In this document: piece by piece, positions 1 through 8,043 of the stretch
Numbering within the stretch: position 1 is the first letter of the stretch
Layout: each line of letters begins with the position of its first letter
NCBI RefSeq assembly: GCF_009933175.1
Contig: NZ_MAEJ01000005.1
Location: forward strand, 4,792 to 60,917
Direction of reading: 5' to 3'
DNA length: 56,126 nucleotides
From: Candidatus Enterococcus huntleyi
GTDB lineage: Bacteria > Bacillota > Bacilli > Lactobacillales > Enterococcaceae
Position numbers and translations under genes: made by a program
Notes under the pieces: generated by a model
Told to the model about the DNA's origin: nothing
Databases searched by the model: none
Seen by the model: only the letters and a program-made list of their open reading frames with translations

Positions 1-40
1 GAATCAAGTGCACACTACACATTTGGTTTGTCTTACTTTG

Positions 41-57
41 TTCAGTTTTCAAAGATC
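41..57 (-). promoter_or_regulatory. boxA-like antitermination element of an rRNA leader
   Basis: The minus strand reads ATCTTTGAAAACTGAAC. CTTTGAAAACTGAAC is the typical boxA-containing sequence of Gram-positive 16S leaders and 16S-23S spacers. Because it follows three strong tandem promoters, the rRNA operon it serves should begin just left of position 1 and run leftwards. The 16S gene itself is not in the window. Confidence 0.65.
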
Positions 58-84
58 TACCATTGCTGTTTCAGCAACTTTTAT

Positions 85-113
85 ATCTTATCAGTTAATC
101 AAGTGAATGTCAA
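85..113 (-). promoter_or_regulatory. rRNA operon promoter P3
   Basis: On the minus strand TTGACA (108-113) and TAAGAT (85-90) are separated by 17 bases. It is the promoter nearest the boxA-like leader and is followed by the same GTTGCTGAAACAG sequence as P2. Confidence 0.8.
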
Positions 114-182
114 CATCTTTTTTATAAAAGTTTTTTCAACTTCTTTTTCAGAAAGTTGTTTGCCTGTTTCAGCAACTCAATT

Positions 183-211
183 AGAATAACAGTCATTTCG
201 TTATTTGTCAA
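183..211 (-). promoter_or_regulatory. rRNA operon promoter P2
   Basis: On the minus strand a consensus TTGACA (206-211) is followed after 17 bases by TATTCT (183-188). A GTTGCTGAAACAG sequence just downstream recurs after P3, which suggests the promoter blocks arose by duplication. Confidence 0.8.
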
Positions 212-281
212 TAACTTTTTTCAATAAATTTTATTGATTTATCAACTGTTTTTCTTGCCATCTCTCTCGAGCGACTTTGTT

Positions 282-310
282 ATTCTATCATGCTGATTAC
301 TCAGCGTCAA
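282..310 (-). promoter_or_regulatory. rRNA operon promoter P1
   Basis: On the minus strand TTGACG (305-310) and TAGAAT (282-287) are exactly 17 bases apart. It is the first of three near-consensus promoters in tandem, all pointing left towards an rRNA leader at the window edge. Confidence 0.75.
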
Positions 311-384
311 GAACAATTTGAAAAAGTTTTTTGAAAAAGAATTGAAAAGAAACAAATCTTTTTCTCTCTTCATCAACATATAAT

Positions 385-413
385 AATTTAGCATGTAACA
401 CTTGTCTGGTCAA
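385..413 (-). promoter_or_regulatory. possible upstream (fourth) rRNA promoter
   Basis: Reading the minus strand, TTGACC (408-413) and TAAATT (385-390) are separated by 17 bases. It is in line with the three stronger promoters to its left, but its -10 box is weaker. It could be a distal rRNA promoter or chance in AT-rich DNA. Confidence 0.4.
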
Positions 414-587
414 GCCCTTTTCAGTGATGTTTTTCACCTGTCTAAGGGATTTTTCCAACCTATTAATCGATAACATTCGGCTTTTAGTTAAATTGCGTTT
501 TGTCAGATCTTAGGAACAATAGAAAAGTTTGTTTTTCACCTTATAACTACACTGATGACAAAGGTAACATTCGGGAAAAATTCTTTT

Positions 588-624
588 CAAAAAAAATAAA
601 AGCTACAACAGAGACTGTTGTAGC
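588..624 (-). terminator. intrinsic terminator of the gene at 643-1026
   Basis: A perfect 10-bp stem, GCTACAACAG (602-611) with CTGTTGTAGC (615-624), has a three-base loop. On the minus strand it is followed by a long T-rich run (588-601). It separates the upstream gene from the rRNA promoters. Confidence 0.9.
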
Positions 625-642
625 CTTTATTTACCTAACTTT

Positions 643-1026
643 TTAGAAAAACGGGACACCTTCAAAATCATACGCACCTAGAACCTCTCTCATAACAGCT
701 GGTTCTTCCCAGTGATAGCCTTCTGCAAGCGTCGTAATTTGTTGTGCAGCTTGTGTTTCAAAAACAAATAACGGAATATTTTCTTCTGTATTACTATGTG
801 TGTTTGTTAATTCTACTAAATTAATTTCATTAACATCGATGTTCACTGTGTCCGTCAATAATTTCAAGATATTGGCTAACCCAGTCTGTTCTGCCGAAAA
901 ATCTGCGATTGCTAACTCTTTTGACTCTCCTACTGAATGCATCAAAAACTTCTTCGATCCATCCTCCAAATGCAACATAATTGTACCAGCGACTCTTTTG
1001 TCCCCCAAAATTTCCACCTCGATCAA
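643..1026 (-). CDS. conserved hypothetical protein, about 121-127 aa
   Basis: I do not recognise this family. It is a soluble, acidic protein with no signal peptide or membrane segment. The N-terminal half looks like beta strands (VAGTIMLHLEDGS), and the C-terminus has an aromatic segment (YHWEEPAVMREVL) ending in EGVPFF. The first possible start is TTG at 1026 and has no good ribosome site. A second TTG at 1008 follows a GAGGTGG sequence and may be the real start, giving about 121 residues. It is monocistronic, with a strong terminator directly downstream, and lies between an S1-domain protein gene and an rRNA operon control region. No function is proposed. Confidence 0.7.
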   Translation of the reverse strand: MIEVEILGDKRVAGTIMLHLEDGSKKFLMHSVGESKELAIADFSAEQTGLANILKLLTDTVNIDVNEINLVELTNTHSNTEENIPLFVFETQAAQQITTLAEGYHWEEPAVMREVLGAYDFEGVPFF

Positions 1027-1093
1027 TTTAGTATGATTTTAGTAAATTCTAACACATTTTCAGAAAAAATCTACTTTACTTTCATATAAAAGC

Positions 1094-1456
1094 TCAGTCT
1101 AATTCATCAAGTGCCTCATCAATCCATATAGGAAGCTGTTCACCGATGGTTTGAAAGCCGATTTTTTTATTTTTATTCGTAAAATATCTTTTTCTTCTAT
1201 GTTGAACAGGTGGAACGAATTGCTCTAGTGTTCGCAAAGATAAACTAATCTTTTGCGAGTACTCATCAATATCAATCACTTGCACCTGAACCTCTTGCCC
1301 AACAGTTAGTAACGATTGAATCGTTTTGGTGTAACCTGCTTGTACCTCTGATACATGGATTAGTCCCTGATTTTCTTCATCTAATGAGACAAAAGCACCA
1401 TAAGGTTGAATCCCAGTAATCTTGCCTTCAATTATTTGTCCAATTTTATACTTCAT
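1094..1456 (-). CDS. yugI: S1-domain RNA-binding protein (YugI/GSP13/CvfD family)
   Basis: This 120-residue protein has one S1 OB-fold domain at about residues 1-72. It carries the usual GQIIEGKITGI start, the YGAFVSL strand, GLIHVSEV, and VQVIDIDEYSQKISLSLR at the end of the fold. The remainder is a basic tail (HRRKRYF) and a short C-terminal helix. Family members are small cytoplasmic RNA- or ribosome-associated proteins, called general stress protein 13 in Bacillus and CvfD in pneumococcus, and they affect translation and stress responses. The reading frame extends nine codons further upstream, but ATG at 1456 is preceded by a good GAGAGGG site, so that start is used. It is divergent from the C-S lyase gene. 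Confidence 0.85.
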   Translation of the reverse strand: MKYKIGQIIEGKITGIQPYGAFVSLDEENQGLIHVSEVQAGYTKTIQSLLTVGQEVQVQVIDIDEYSQKISLSLRTLEQFVPPVQHRRKRYFTNKNKKIGFQTIGEQLPIWIDEALDELD

Positions 1457-1545
1457 TTGCTTCCCTCTCTTCGCACAATTCATTATACTGTAATTAGCAA
1501 AAAAATAGAAGTTCCATCATGGATTGTTTGAAAGGATGAAGCAAA

Positions 1546-2712
1546 ATGTCAAGATTTGATGAACAAATTGATCGAAAAAATACGGATTCTGTCAAGTGGG
1601 ATAGTATTGAAGAGACTTATCAAGCAACTGATTTACTACCATTATGGGTGGCTGATATGGATTTTCTAGCCCCGTCACCGGTTATCAAAGCATTTGAGGA
1701 GTATAGTAAGAAAGGATTATTCGGCTATTCGATCATCCCAAATTCCCTCTATCAAGCAGTCATCGACTGGCAAAAGAGACGCCATCACTATCTACTTGAA
1801 AAAGCAGACATTTTATTTTCTAGTGGAGTCGTTCCTAGCATCGCATTAGCTGTCCAAAGCTATACCAACGAGGGCGACAGTGTTTTAATTCATGACCCCG
1901 TCTATCATCCCTTTGCAGCGGTTGTTAAAGAAAATAATAGAAATTTGGTTCGTAGCTCACTTACTACAGAAAATGGTCACTTCCAGATGGACCTGGCGGA
2001 GATGGAACAATTAATTGTTGCACATGCGGTCAAGTTATTCATTCTCTGCAACCCACACAATCCTGGAGGGCGTGTGTGGTCAAAAGAAGAGTTATTAGCT
2101 GTTGGAAAATTATGTCAAAAACACGGTGTGACGGTTGTTAGTGATGAAATTCATCAAGACTTGGTATTCGCACCGCACACTTTCACAAGTTTTCAACTGG
2201 TTGATCCTTCATTTGAAGCATTTTCGATTGTGCTAACTGCCGCTACAAAAACTTTCAATTTGGCTGCGATTAAAAATTCTATGGTGTTCATTAAAGATCC
2301 TACGCTGCGTGAACAATTTCAGGAAACACAGAAACGAACAATGCACGGAGAAATTAATACCTTCGGCTACATTGGCACCGAAGCAGCTTATAATCAGGGC
2401 GAGGCCTGGTTGGAAGAGCTTTTGCCTTATCTACAAGAGAACATCCAATTTGTCGAATCTTATCTAGCTGAACATTTACCTGCGGTGGGTGTTATGTCAC
2501 CGGAAGGAACTTACTTGATGTGGCTTGATTTTTCTAGTTTTGGTTTGACTGATACTGAACTACAGACACACTTCATTGAAAAAGCAAAAGTAGTCTTAAA
2601 TTCCGGTATCATCTTTGGTTCAAAAGGAACGGGTCATATGCGTTTAAATATTGCCTGCCCAAGAGCAACACTTGAAGAAGGCCTGGCGCGGATCGTTCAC
2701 TCATTTAACTAA
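1546..2712 (+). CDS. patB: PatB/MalY-type PLP-dependent cystathionine beta-lyase
   Basis: The 388-residue protein has the full length of the fold-type I aminotransferase-like C-S lyases of the MalY/PatB group. These cleave cystathionine or related cysteine conjugates in the cytoplasm, giving a thiol, pyruvate and ammonia. Visible motifs are LPLWVADMDF near the N-terminus, CNPHNPGGRVW, VVSDEIHQDL with the cofactor-binding Asp, and TAATKTFNLAAI with the Schiff-base Lys. The ATG at 1546 follows AAAGGATG. The gene stands alone and ends at a strong bidirectional hairpin. Some members also act as regulators (E. coli MalY) or aminotransferases, so the physiological substrate is uncertain. Confidence 0.88.
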   Translation: MSRFDEQIDRKNTDSVKWDSIEETYQATDLLPLWVADMDFLAPSPVIKAFEEYSKKGLFGYSIIPNSLYQAVIDWQKRRHHYLLEKADILFSSGVVPSIALAVQSYTNEGDSVLIHDPVYHPFAAVVKENNRNLVRSSLTTENGHFQMDLAEMEQLIVAHAVKLFILCNPHNPGGRVWSKEELLAVGKLCQKHGVTVVSDEIHQDLVFAPHTFTSFQLVDPSFEAFSIVLTAATKTFNLAAIKNSMVFIKDPTLREQFQETQKRTMHGEINTFGYIGTEAAYNQGEAWLEELLPYLQENIQFVESYLAEHLPAVGVMSPEGTYLMWLDFSSFGLTDTELQTHFIEKAKVVLNSGIIFGSKGTGHMRLNIACPRATLEEGLARIVHSFN

Positions 2713-2714
2713 GA

Positions 2715-2764
2715 AAAAAGCTAAGCTGTCTCACTCTTCAATGAAGAGGGACAACTTAGCTTTA
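2715..2764. terminator. bidirectional terminator between patB and the cyclophilin gene
   Basis: AAAGCTAAG (2717-2725) pairs with CTTAGCTTT (2755-2763) and TGTC with GACA inside. It is flanked by an A-run on the left and a T-rich stretch on the right, so it can stop transcription from both sides. Confidence 0.85.
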
Positions 2765-2811
2765 TTTGTATCTATTTAGACATAATCCTTATTACGAATA
2801 GTGGCAAAAGA

Positions 2812-3399
2812 TTATTCTGTAATTTCAATGCTTTCAATCACGATATCATACACTGGCTTGTCTTGAGGACCTCTTTGGGCACCTGCAATATCATCCACCA
2901 CGTTCATTCCTTCAATCACATGGCCAAAAACGGTATGACGCATATCTAACCAAGGCGTTCCGCCACCTTTGTAAGCTTCGATAATTTCCGCAGGGAAACC
3001 AGCGCCTTCTAGTTGACCAAGCATGTTTGCTGGAACGTTTTGATTATTGACGATGAAAAATTGACTACCATTAGAGTTGGGACCTGAGTTAGCCATTGAC
3101 AATGCTCCACGTAGATTGAACAAATTAGGCGTGAACTCGTCTTCAAAGGAATCCCCATAAATACTTTCGCCACCCATACCAGTACCGGTAGGATCGCCCC
3201 CTTGAATCATAAAGTCTGGAATTACTCGGTGGAAAATCACTCCATCATAATAGCCTTTTTTAGCTAATTCAACAAAGTTTTTAACTGTTTTAGGGACTAA
3301 TTCTGAGAATAGTTGAACGGTAATATCCCCTCTATTTGTTTTGATCGTTGCTTTTGGTCCTTTGGCGTTTTCTAAATCTATTTGTGGAAATTGAGACAC
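2812..3399 (-). CDS. cyclophilin-type peptidyl-prolyl cis-trans isomerase
   Basis: A 195-residue cytoplasmic cyclophilin without signal peptide. The core motifs are all present: [34 protein letters not shown] with the catalytic Arg, the GALSMAN strand, NSNGSQFFI and the [11 protein letters not shown] segment. It catalyses prolyl bond isomerisation during protein folding. It is slightly longer than the minimal form because of an insertion (about residues 122-152) found in Lactobacillales homologues. It is monocistronic, with the ATG preceded by GGAGGAG on the minus strand, and converges on patB. Confidence 0.92.
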   Translation of the reverse strand: MSQFPQIDLENAKGPKATIKTNRGDITVQLFSELVPKTVKNFVELAKKGYYDGVIFHRVIPDFMIQGGDPTGTGMGGESIYGDSFEDEFTPNLFNLRGALSMANSGPNSNGSQFFIVNNQNVPANMLGQLEGAGFPAEIIEAYKGGGTPWLDMRHTVFGHVIEGMNVVDDIAGAQRGPQDKPVYDIVIESIEITE

Positions 3400-3761
3400 A
3401 AAAATCTCCTCCTAAAAATTATTTTCTCCTTATGATAACGAATAATTCAAAAAAATGCTATTGTTCAAGAAAAAAAGAGTAAAAATAATCGATCTGATGG
3501 AGCCGAACCCTTTCTCAGCTAGTCCGCAGAATAAAATGTCGGGTTTCTAAACGCCTCAGCTAAAATACTAATTCTTCCTAGTGGTTTCAGTCACTCACTT
3601 TTTATAATATAGAAGCATTCACGTTTTTTCCTTCCTATGATACACTAGATAGAAACTAACAAAGCCGCAAAAATGCCCCTTTTTTTGCCCTACTTAGTCA
3701 ATTTAACAAGTAGGCTATCGTTTCACAGAATCATTCTGAGAGCTTGACTACTATTTTTCTG
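3400..3761. other. gene-free stretch between divergent cyclophilin and reductase genes
   Basis: No coding region or known RNA was found here. There is a 13-base palindrome CAGAATCATTCTG (3726-3738) about 25 bases left of the likely reductase promoter, which could be an operator. Short G/C-poor stretches and isolated start codons lead nowhere. The cyclophilin promoter must be at the left end, but I could not place it with confidence. Confidence 0.4.
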
Positions 3762-3789
3762 TTGGACAAACTCTTTCACAAGCTAAAAT
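3762..3789 (+). promoter_or_regulatory. likely promoter of the ferredoxin-NADP reductase gene
   Basis: TTGGAC (3762-3767) and TAAAAT (3784-3789) are 16 bases apart. They lie about 50 bases upstream of the gene's strong ribosome binding site. Confidence 0.5.
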
Positions 3790-3844
3790 AAAGAACAAAT
3801 ACGTATTTTTTTGTTAGACTATTTGAGATAGGAGGAATGTGACT

Positions 3845-4834
3845 ATGGATATTTACGATATTACCATTGTCGGTGCCGGACCGGTGGGTTTATTTGGTGC
3901 CTTTTATGCAGGAATGCGAGATGCAAAAACAAAATTAATAGATAGTCTTCCTCAACTAGGCGGACAGCTCTCGACACTTTATCCAGAAAAATACATTTAT
4001 GATATTCCTGGATTCCCGGCGATTAAAGCGGCGGATTTAGTAGATAATTTGGAGAAACAATTGACGACCTTTAATCATACTTACTGCTTAGAAGAGGAAG
4101 TTTTACTGATTAAAAAAGTCGATGATGTGATTGAAATTCATACGAACAAAACCGTGCACTATTCAAAAGCGGTGATTTTAGCCTTAGGAAATGGTTCATT
4201 TCAGCCACGGAAGCTCGCAATTGAAGGAGCTGAAGCGTTTGAAAATCGTGGACTTGATTATTACGTTACTGATTTGATGAAATACGCGGGCAAAAAAGTG
4301 GCTATAGCTGGCGGGGGCGATTCTGCGATTGACTGGGCCTTAATGCTTGAACCGATTGCAAAAGAAGTATATCTTATCCATCGCCGACCAGAATTTCGCG
4401 GACATGAACATAGCGTCAAAAAATTGATGGCTTCTTCAGTCAACATTTTAACCCCTTATGTGATTAATTCACTGCAGGAAGAAAATCAACGCTTAGCCGG
4501 ACTGACCCTCAAGAAAGTCCGAACTGACGAAGAAATATCGTTGTCGTTGGATACATTAATTGTTAATTACGGCTTTTCTTCTTCCTTAGATCACTTAAAA
4601 TCTTGGGGCTTAGAGGCAACCAGAAATGCTATTTTGGTTTCCTCGGATATGTCCACTTCAATTCCAGGTGTCTATGCGACGGGTGATATTTGTCAATATG
4701 ATGGCAAAGTTCGCTTAATTGCGACCGGTTTCGGCGAAGCACCTACTGCGGTAAACAATGCATTGCATTACCTCAATCCTAAAAATAGAACGCAGCCGAT
4801 GCATAGTACTAGCCTATTCTCTAATAAGCAATAA
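3845..4834 (+). CDS. yumC: ferredoxin/flavodoxin-NADP+ reductase, thioredoxin-reductase-like type
   Basis: This 330-residue FAD enzyme moves electrons between NADPH and ferredoxin or flavodoxin. The N-terminal FAD Rossmann motif IVGAGPVGLFGAFYAG, the NADPH motif AIAGGGDSAIDWAL in the middle, and the C-terminal FAD motif VYATGDICQYDGKVRL are clear. It lacks the CxxC redox pair of true thioredoxin reductases, which puts it with YumC. The upstream GTG at 3839 is only three bases from the AGGAGG; ATG at 3845 has proper spacing and matches the family start (MDIYDITI). It is monocistronic and ends at a strong hairpin. Confidence 0.88.
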   Translation: MDIYDITIVGAGPVGLFGAFYAGMRDAKTKLIDSLPQLGGQLSTLYPEKYIYDIPGFPAIKAADLVDNLEKQLTTFNHTYCLEEEVLLIKKVDDVIEIHTNKTVHYSKAVILALGNGSFQPRKLAIEGAEAFENRGLDYYVTDLMKYAGKKVAIAGGGDSAIDWALMLEPIAKEVYLIHRRPEFRGHEHSVKKLMASSVNILTPYVINSLQEENQRLAGLTLKKVRTDEEISLSLDTLIVNYGFSSSLDHLKSWGLEATRNAILVSSDMSTSIPGVYATGDICQYDGKVRLIATGFGEAPTAVNNALHYLNPKNRTQPMHSTSLFSNKQ

Positions 4835-4839
4835 ATAAT

Positions 4840-4895
4840 AAATGAGTAAGAGTCACTTCCTTCCTTTTGCGGAGGGAACGACTCTTACTCATTTT
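4840..4895. terminator. terminator after yumC
   Basis: AAATGAGTAAGAGTC pairs with GACTCTTACTCATTT around an inner CCTTCC/GGAGGG pairing. It is followed by a T-run on the plus strand and can also serve the opposite strand. Confidence 0.88.
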
Positions 4896-5009
4896 TACGC
4901 TTTTTTACGCTCATTTTTTTTGCCGATTCGACTTGGCTCACGCGCGGTCTGCCTACTTAATCCTACTATATAATCCTGTAGACTTTGGATACGAAAAAAA
5001 ACCGCTTCA

Positions 5010-5252
5010 TTACATATATTCTTCTTGCCAAGACTTGACTGCCTTGAGAATTTCCTCTTTCAATGCTTCTGGTGAGTCGGCGACTAAGCGCTCCCCTTCA
5101 AAAAAAGCAAAATTTTTCTGAGCACATAAGGTACATTCGTTCATACAGGAATACGTCAGTATCTCTACTTGGCTAGTAACGGCCGTATCTTCTAAAATAA
5201 GCTGACTTCCTTGCGCTAAATTTTGCTCACAAAACTCAAGTAATGGATCCAT
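5010..5252 (-). CDS. yuzB: DUF1450 protein, YuzB family
   Basis: An 80-residue cytoplasmic protein with the DUF1450 cysteine pattern: FCEQNL near the N-terminus, then YSCMNECTLCAQKNFAFFEGE. Three clustered cysteines suggest metal or Fe-S binding, but no function is established. A good AAGGAG lies before the ATG at 5252. In Bacillus yuzB lies among the yut genes, and here it sits between yumC and yutG, so the neighbourhood is partly conserved. It is divergent from the phosphatase gene at 5336. Confidence 0.82.
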   Translation of the reverse strand: MDPLLEFCEQNLAQGSQLILEDTAVTSQVEILTYSCMNECTLCAQKNFAFFEGERLVADSPEALKEEILKAVKSWQEEYM

Positions 5253-5335
5253 TTAAGACACTCCTTGCTTTTCACTCTTCATATAGTATACCATTAGGCT
5301 AAGAAATCAAATTAGAACGCTTGGAGGATATATGG

Positions 5336-5836
5336 ATGGTTATACAAACAGAAACGTTAGAAAAAAAAGCCCGGAATTTATTGATTGAACGTGGTGTCGG
5401 TATGCAAGATATTGCAGAATTAGTCATGTTTCTTCAAAAACAATACATTGTCGGCTTAACTATGGAGACTTGTATGGCAAGTGTCGACGCTGTACTGGTC
5501 AAGCGTGAGGTGCACAACGCAATTATCACGGGAATTCAATTAGATATTTTGGCAGAAGAACAACAACTCTTGCAGCCTTTACAAAATATAATCGAAGAAG
5601 ATGAAGGATTATATGGCATTGATGAAATTCTGGCTTTATCAATCGTCAACGTCTATGGCTCGATTGGTTTTACTAACTATGGCTACATCGATAAAGTAAA
5701 GCCTGGGATTTTGGCTGAATTAAATTCCCATGAAGGACCTCGTGTACACACCTTCTTAGATGATATTGTGGGAGCGATTGCCGCAGCGGCAGCTAGTCGT
5801 TTGGCCCATAGTCAACCAGAGAAAATAAATCTATAA
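5336..5836 (+). CDS. yutG: phosphatidylglycerophosphatase A family protein (YutG)
   Basis: A 166-residue protein of the PgpA/YutG fold. The family removes the phosphate from phosphatidylglycerophosphate to give phosphatidylglycerol. Unlike E. coli PgpA, the Gram-positive form has no clear membrane helices, and its role in lipid synthesis is inferred. Recognisable segments are ERGVGMQDIAELV, the YGSIGFTNYGYIDK region and the C-terminal FLDDIVGAIAAAAASR helix. The frame opens at a TTG at 5321 that is itself part of the GGAGG site, so the start is ATG at 5336 with eight-base spacing. It is divergent from yuzB and converges on a membrane-protein gene with a shared hairpin. Confidence 0.8.
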   Translation: MVIQTETLEKKARNLLIERGVGMQDIAELVMFLQKQYIVGLTMETCMASVDAVLVKREVHNAIITGIQLDILAEEQQLLQPLQNIIEEDEGLYGIDEILALSIVNVYGSIGFTNYGYIDKVKPGILAELNSHEGPRVHTFLDDIVGAIAAAAASRLAHSQPEKINL

Positions 5837-5841
5837 TAGCC

Positions 5842-5893
5842 AAAAAGCTTGAGTTTCCTCTCCAACATCAGGAGAAGCACTCAAGCTTTTTTT
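5842..5893. terminator. terminator shared by yutG and the membrane-protein gene
   Basis: AAAAAGCTTGAGT (5842-5854) pairs with ACTCAAGCTTTTT (5879-5891), with an inner TCCTC/GGAGA pairing, giving runs suitable for both directions. The right arm overlaps the last codons of the convergent gene at 5881. Confidence 0.88.
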
Positions 5894-6525
5894 AATTCTC
5901 TTTTTCCTAAAAGATAGAATCCTAAGAAAATCAGTTCAATCAAAAGGAAAAATAAGATAAAGCTATGCATAAAAAATTCTTCGGGTAAAACATTAATAAT
6001 CGGATCCGTTGCTGGATCAAATAACCAATCATCATTATTAAAGAAAACTTCATGAAAAGTCACAAAGAACCGATCAAAGCCTAAGGCCATAAGAAAGCCA
6101 AAAAGCACAGGGATCAGCATACCAATCTGAAAGGGTCGAATAAGTAACCATTTCCGTTGATTTTTAAAAAGAGAACGTAAAAATAAAATCGTTGGAATGA
6201 GCGTAATAAAAAACACACCATAATCCAATAAAAATAACAATTTCACTTCATAAAAATGCTGAGCTCCACTAGCAGATGAAGGAAAATCCGCCATCGCCAA
6301 GACCGACTGAAATGGATTATTCAGATAGCTCATCAGCTGCCCAAAATTTTTCATCAGAACGTCTTTGCTGACCTCAGTGTAGTCAAGAATCTTCAGATAG
6401 TCGACATCAAACCGATACAAGGGTCGAAAATTAATCGTCACCAGTACCGCAAAACTAATACTCGTCAAAAAAAGTGAAAGCAGACCGCCGCGTTCAAGCC
6501 AGCGCCATTTTTTTAATTGGTTCAT
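5881..6525 (-). CDS. TIGR01906 family integral membrane protein
   Basis: A 214-residue membrane protein with about five hydrophobic helices: near residues 13-33, a weaker one around 92-115, and segments at about 125-150 and 180-205. The short basic N-terminus ([14 protein letters not shown]) suggests it is inside. The segment [15 protein letters not shown] and the following loop fit the TIGR01906 family, which is common in lactic acid bacteria and has no known function. It is the last gene of the yunD-yutD-yutF operon and its ATG overlaps the yutF stop (ATGA at 6522-6525), so translation is probably coupled. Confidence 0.8.
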   Translation of the reverse strand: MNQLKKWRWLERGGLLSLFLTSISFAVLVTINFRPLYRFDVDYLKILDYTEVSKDVLMKNFGQLMSYLNNPFQSVLAMADFPSSASGAQHFYEVKLLFLLDYGVFFITLIPTILFLRSLFKNQRKWLLIRPFQIGMLIPVLFGFLMALGFDRFFVTFHEVFFNNDDWLFDPATDPIINVLPEEFFMHSFILFFLLIELIFLGFYLLGKRELKKA

Positions 6526-7295
6526 TCACCAATCACCCACTCATCCAATGAATCGATGACATAGCTTGGCGCCTCGGGTAAGCTCGGAACTGCTGATTTA
6601 GGCGTAAAGCCTGATAAAACTAACAAGGTATCAATCCCATTTTTTAGCCCTGCTTGAATGTCGGTTTCATAATTATCGCCAACCATAATGACTTGCTCTT
6701 TATGTAAGCCTAGATGAGCAACTGCTTTTTCCATAATAATCGCTTCAGGTTTTCCGATAAAGATAGGCTTGGTTTGGGTCGCTGTTTCGACTAATGAAAT
6801 GAGTGAGCCTGCACCAGGAATTAAGCCTCGTTCAGTGGGTATATTTTTATCTGGATTGGTGCCGATAAAGGTCGCGCCTTTTTGAATCGCTAAGGTAGCT
6901 GTGACAAATTTTTCATAAGTCACTTGGCTGTCTAAACCAACCACGACATAGTCAGGATTCTCTTCATCCCAGACAAAGCCTGCCTCTAAAATTAAATCAA
7001 TCAAGCCTGCCTCGCCAATCACAAAGACTTTTTTCCCGCGATTGTTGTCCTTCATGTAATCAATCGTCGCTAAACTAGCCGTGTAGACCGTCTCCGGCGA
7101 GACATGAATGTCAAACTCATTGGCTAAGCGTTCCGCTACAACTGCTGGACTTTTTGTCGTGTTATTGGTCACAAAAAGAAACGGAAGCTGAGCTTTTTGT
7201 AGTTGTTCAACAAAGCGTTTCCCCGCAGGAATTGGCTCTTTCCCTAAATAAATCGTCCCATCCAAATCAATTAAGTATCCTTGATAATTCTTCAT
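6522..7295 (-). CDS. yutF: HAD hydrolase, TIGR01457 family (YutF/NagD-like)
   Basis: A 257-residue HAD IIA phosphatase. Motif I is [12 protein letters not shown] with the catalytic Asp10 and Asp12. Motif II is FVTNNTTKS. The C2 cap lies in the middle. Lys in [10 protein letters not shown] and the [13 protein letters not shown] motif complete the site. Related enzymes dephosphorylate small sugar or nucleoside phosphates, but the physiological substrate of this group is unclear. It starts directly after the yutD stop codon and overlaps the next gene by four bases, which indicates one tightly coupled transcript. Confidence 0.88.
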   Translation of the reverse strand: MKNYQGYLIDLDGTIYLGKEPIPAGKRFVEQLQKAQLPFLFVTNNTTKSPAVVAERLANEFDIHVSPETVYTASLATIDYMKDNNRGKKVFVIGEAGLIDLILEAGFVWDEENPDYVVVGLDSQVTYEKFVTATLAIQKGATFIGTNPDKNIPTERGLIPGAGSLISLVETATQTKPIFIGKPEAIIMEKAVAHLGLHKEQVIMVGDNYETDIQAGLKNGIDTLLVLSGFTPKSAVPSLPEAPSYVIDSLDEWVIGE

Positions 7296-8009
7296 CTATT
7301 CTTCTCTCTGACGAATGGTAAAACTAGCTTTTTTACCTTCTGGTTTCTTGCTTCCATTCGTTTTCTTTACTTCTTTTTTAGGCGTACTGTTCTTTTCCTC
7401 TTCCCGTTTCTTGATTACGGGCTTCGTCTTTTTCTTAGGAGAGACGGGTGCTTTTTTCTCTTCGATGTGCGCTTGATTTTGGCCTGTCGGTTTTTTCCGT
7501 CTTCTTCTGTTTTGCGGTTTTTCCCGTTTGCCACCTACTCGTTCAATAACAAAATAAGCACAACCAAAATTACAATATTCATACAAATAATCTTCCAGTG
7601 TATCAATTCGTTGATCTGGGTAGGCTTTGCGATTGTCTTCTTTAAAGAAGCCCTTTAGTCGCAGCTGCTCATAGCCCCAATCACCAACAATATAATCATA
7701 TCGTGCAAGAACTTCACTATATCTTTCGCCTAATTTCTCGGCATCAAATCCTTCACGATGATTGCGTACGATATGATAGTGGCGTTCACCAACTAAAACG
7801 TTTGTTTCATCAATCAGTGTGACTGTCTCGCCTTTTTTCTTTTCTTTTACAGGCTCTTCGACAATCTCTTCAAGGACAGCGGCTAATTCATCCGTTACTG
7901 TACTTGGTTTTTCTGATGGGTTGGTCTTTTCTGAAGGGCTGGCATTGCTGGATCTATCGGCCTTTTTCTCCATACTCACACCTGATTCTTTTACTTCTTG
8001 CTTTGTCAT
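7296..8009 (-). CDS. yutD: YutD family protein (DUF1027) with charged low-complexity arms
   Basis: The conserved YutD core is at about residues 60-160. It includes ETNVLVGERHYHIVRNHREGFD, ARYDYIVGDWGYEQLRLKGF and YLYEYCNFGCAYFVIERV. It is flanked by a Ser/Pro/Glu-rich N-terminal arm and a roughly 75-residue Lys/Arg-rich tail (NRRRRKKP, KKKTKPVIKKREEEK). The tail looks disordered and could bind nucleic acid or a partner. The function of YutD is not known. AGGTGG lies seven bases before the ATG at 8009. It is the second gene of the yunD operon, 34 bases after yunD and abutting yutF. Confidence 0.82.
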   Translation of the reverse strand: MTKQEVKESGVSMEKKADRSSNASPSEKTNPSEKPSTVTDELAAVLEEIVEEPVKEKKKGETVTLIDETNVLVGERHYHIVRNHREGFDAEKLGERYSEVLARYDYIVGDWGYEQLRLKGFFKEDNRKAYPDQRIDTLEDYLYEYCNFGCAYFVIERVGGKREKPQNRRRRKKPTGQNQAHIEEKKAPVSPKKKTKPVIKKREEEKNSTPKKEVKKTNGSKKPEGKKASFTIRQREE

Positions 8010-8043
8010 CTCTTCACCACCTAAAAATTATTATACCTTGTTT

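Noticed and set aside
4867-5121. 84-codon open frame on the plus strand
   Set aside because: It begins inside the yumC terminator and is antisense to yuzB, which has the better ribosome site and family match.
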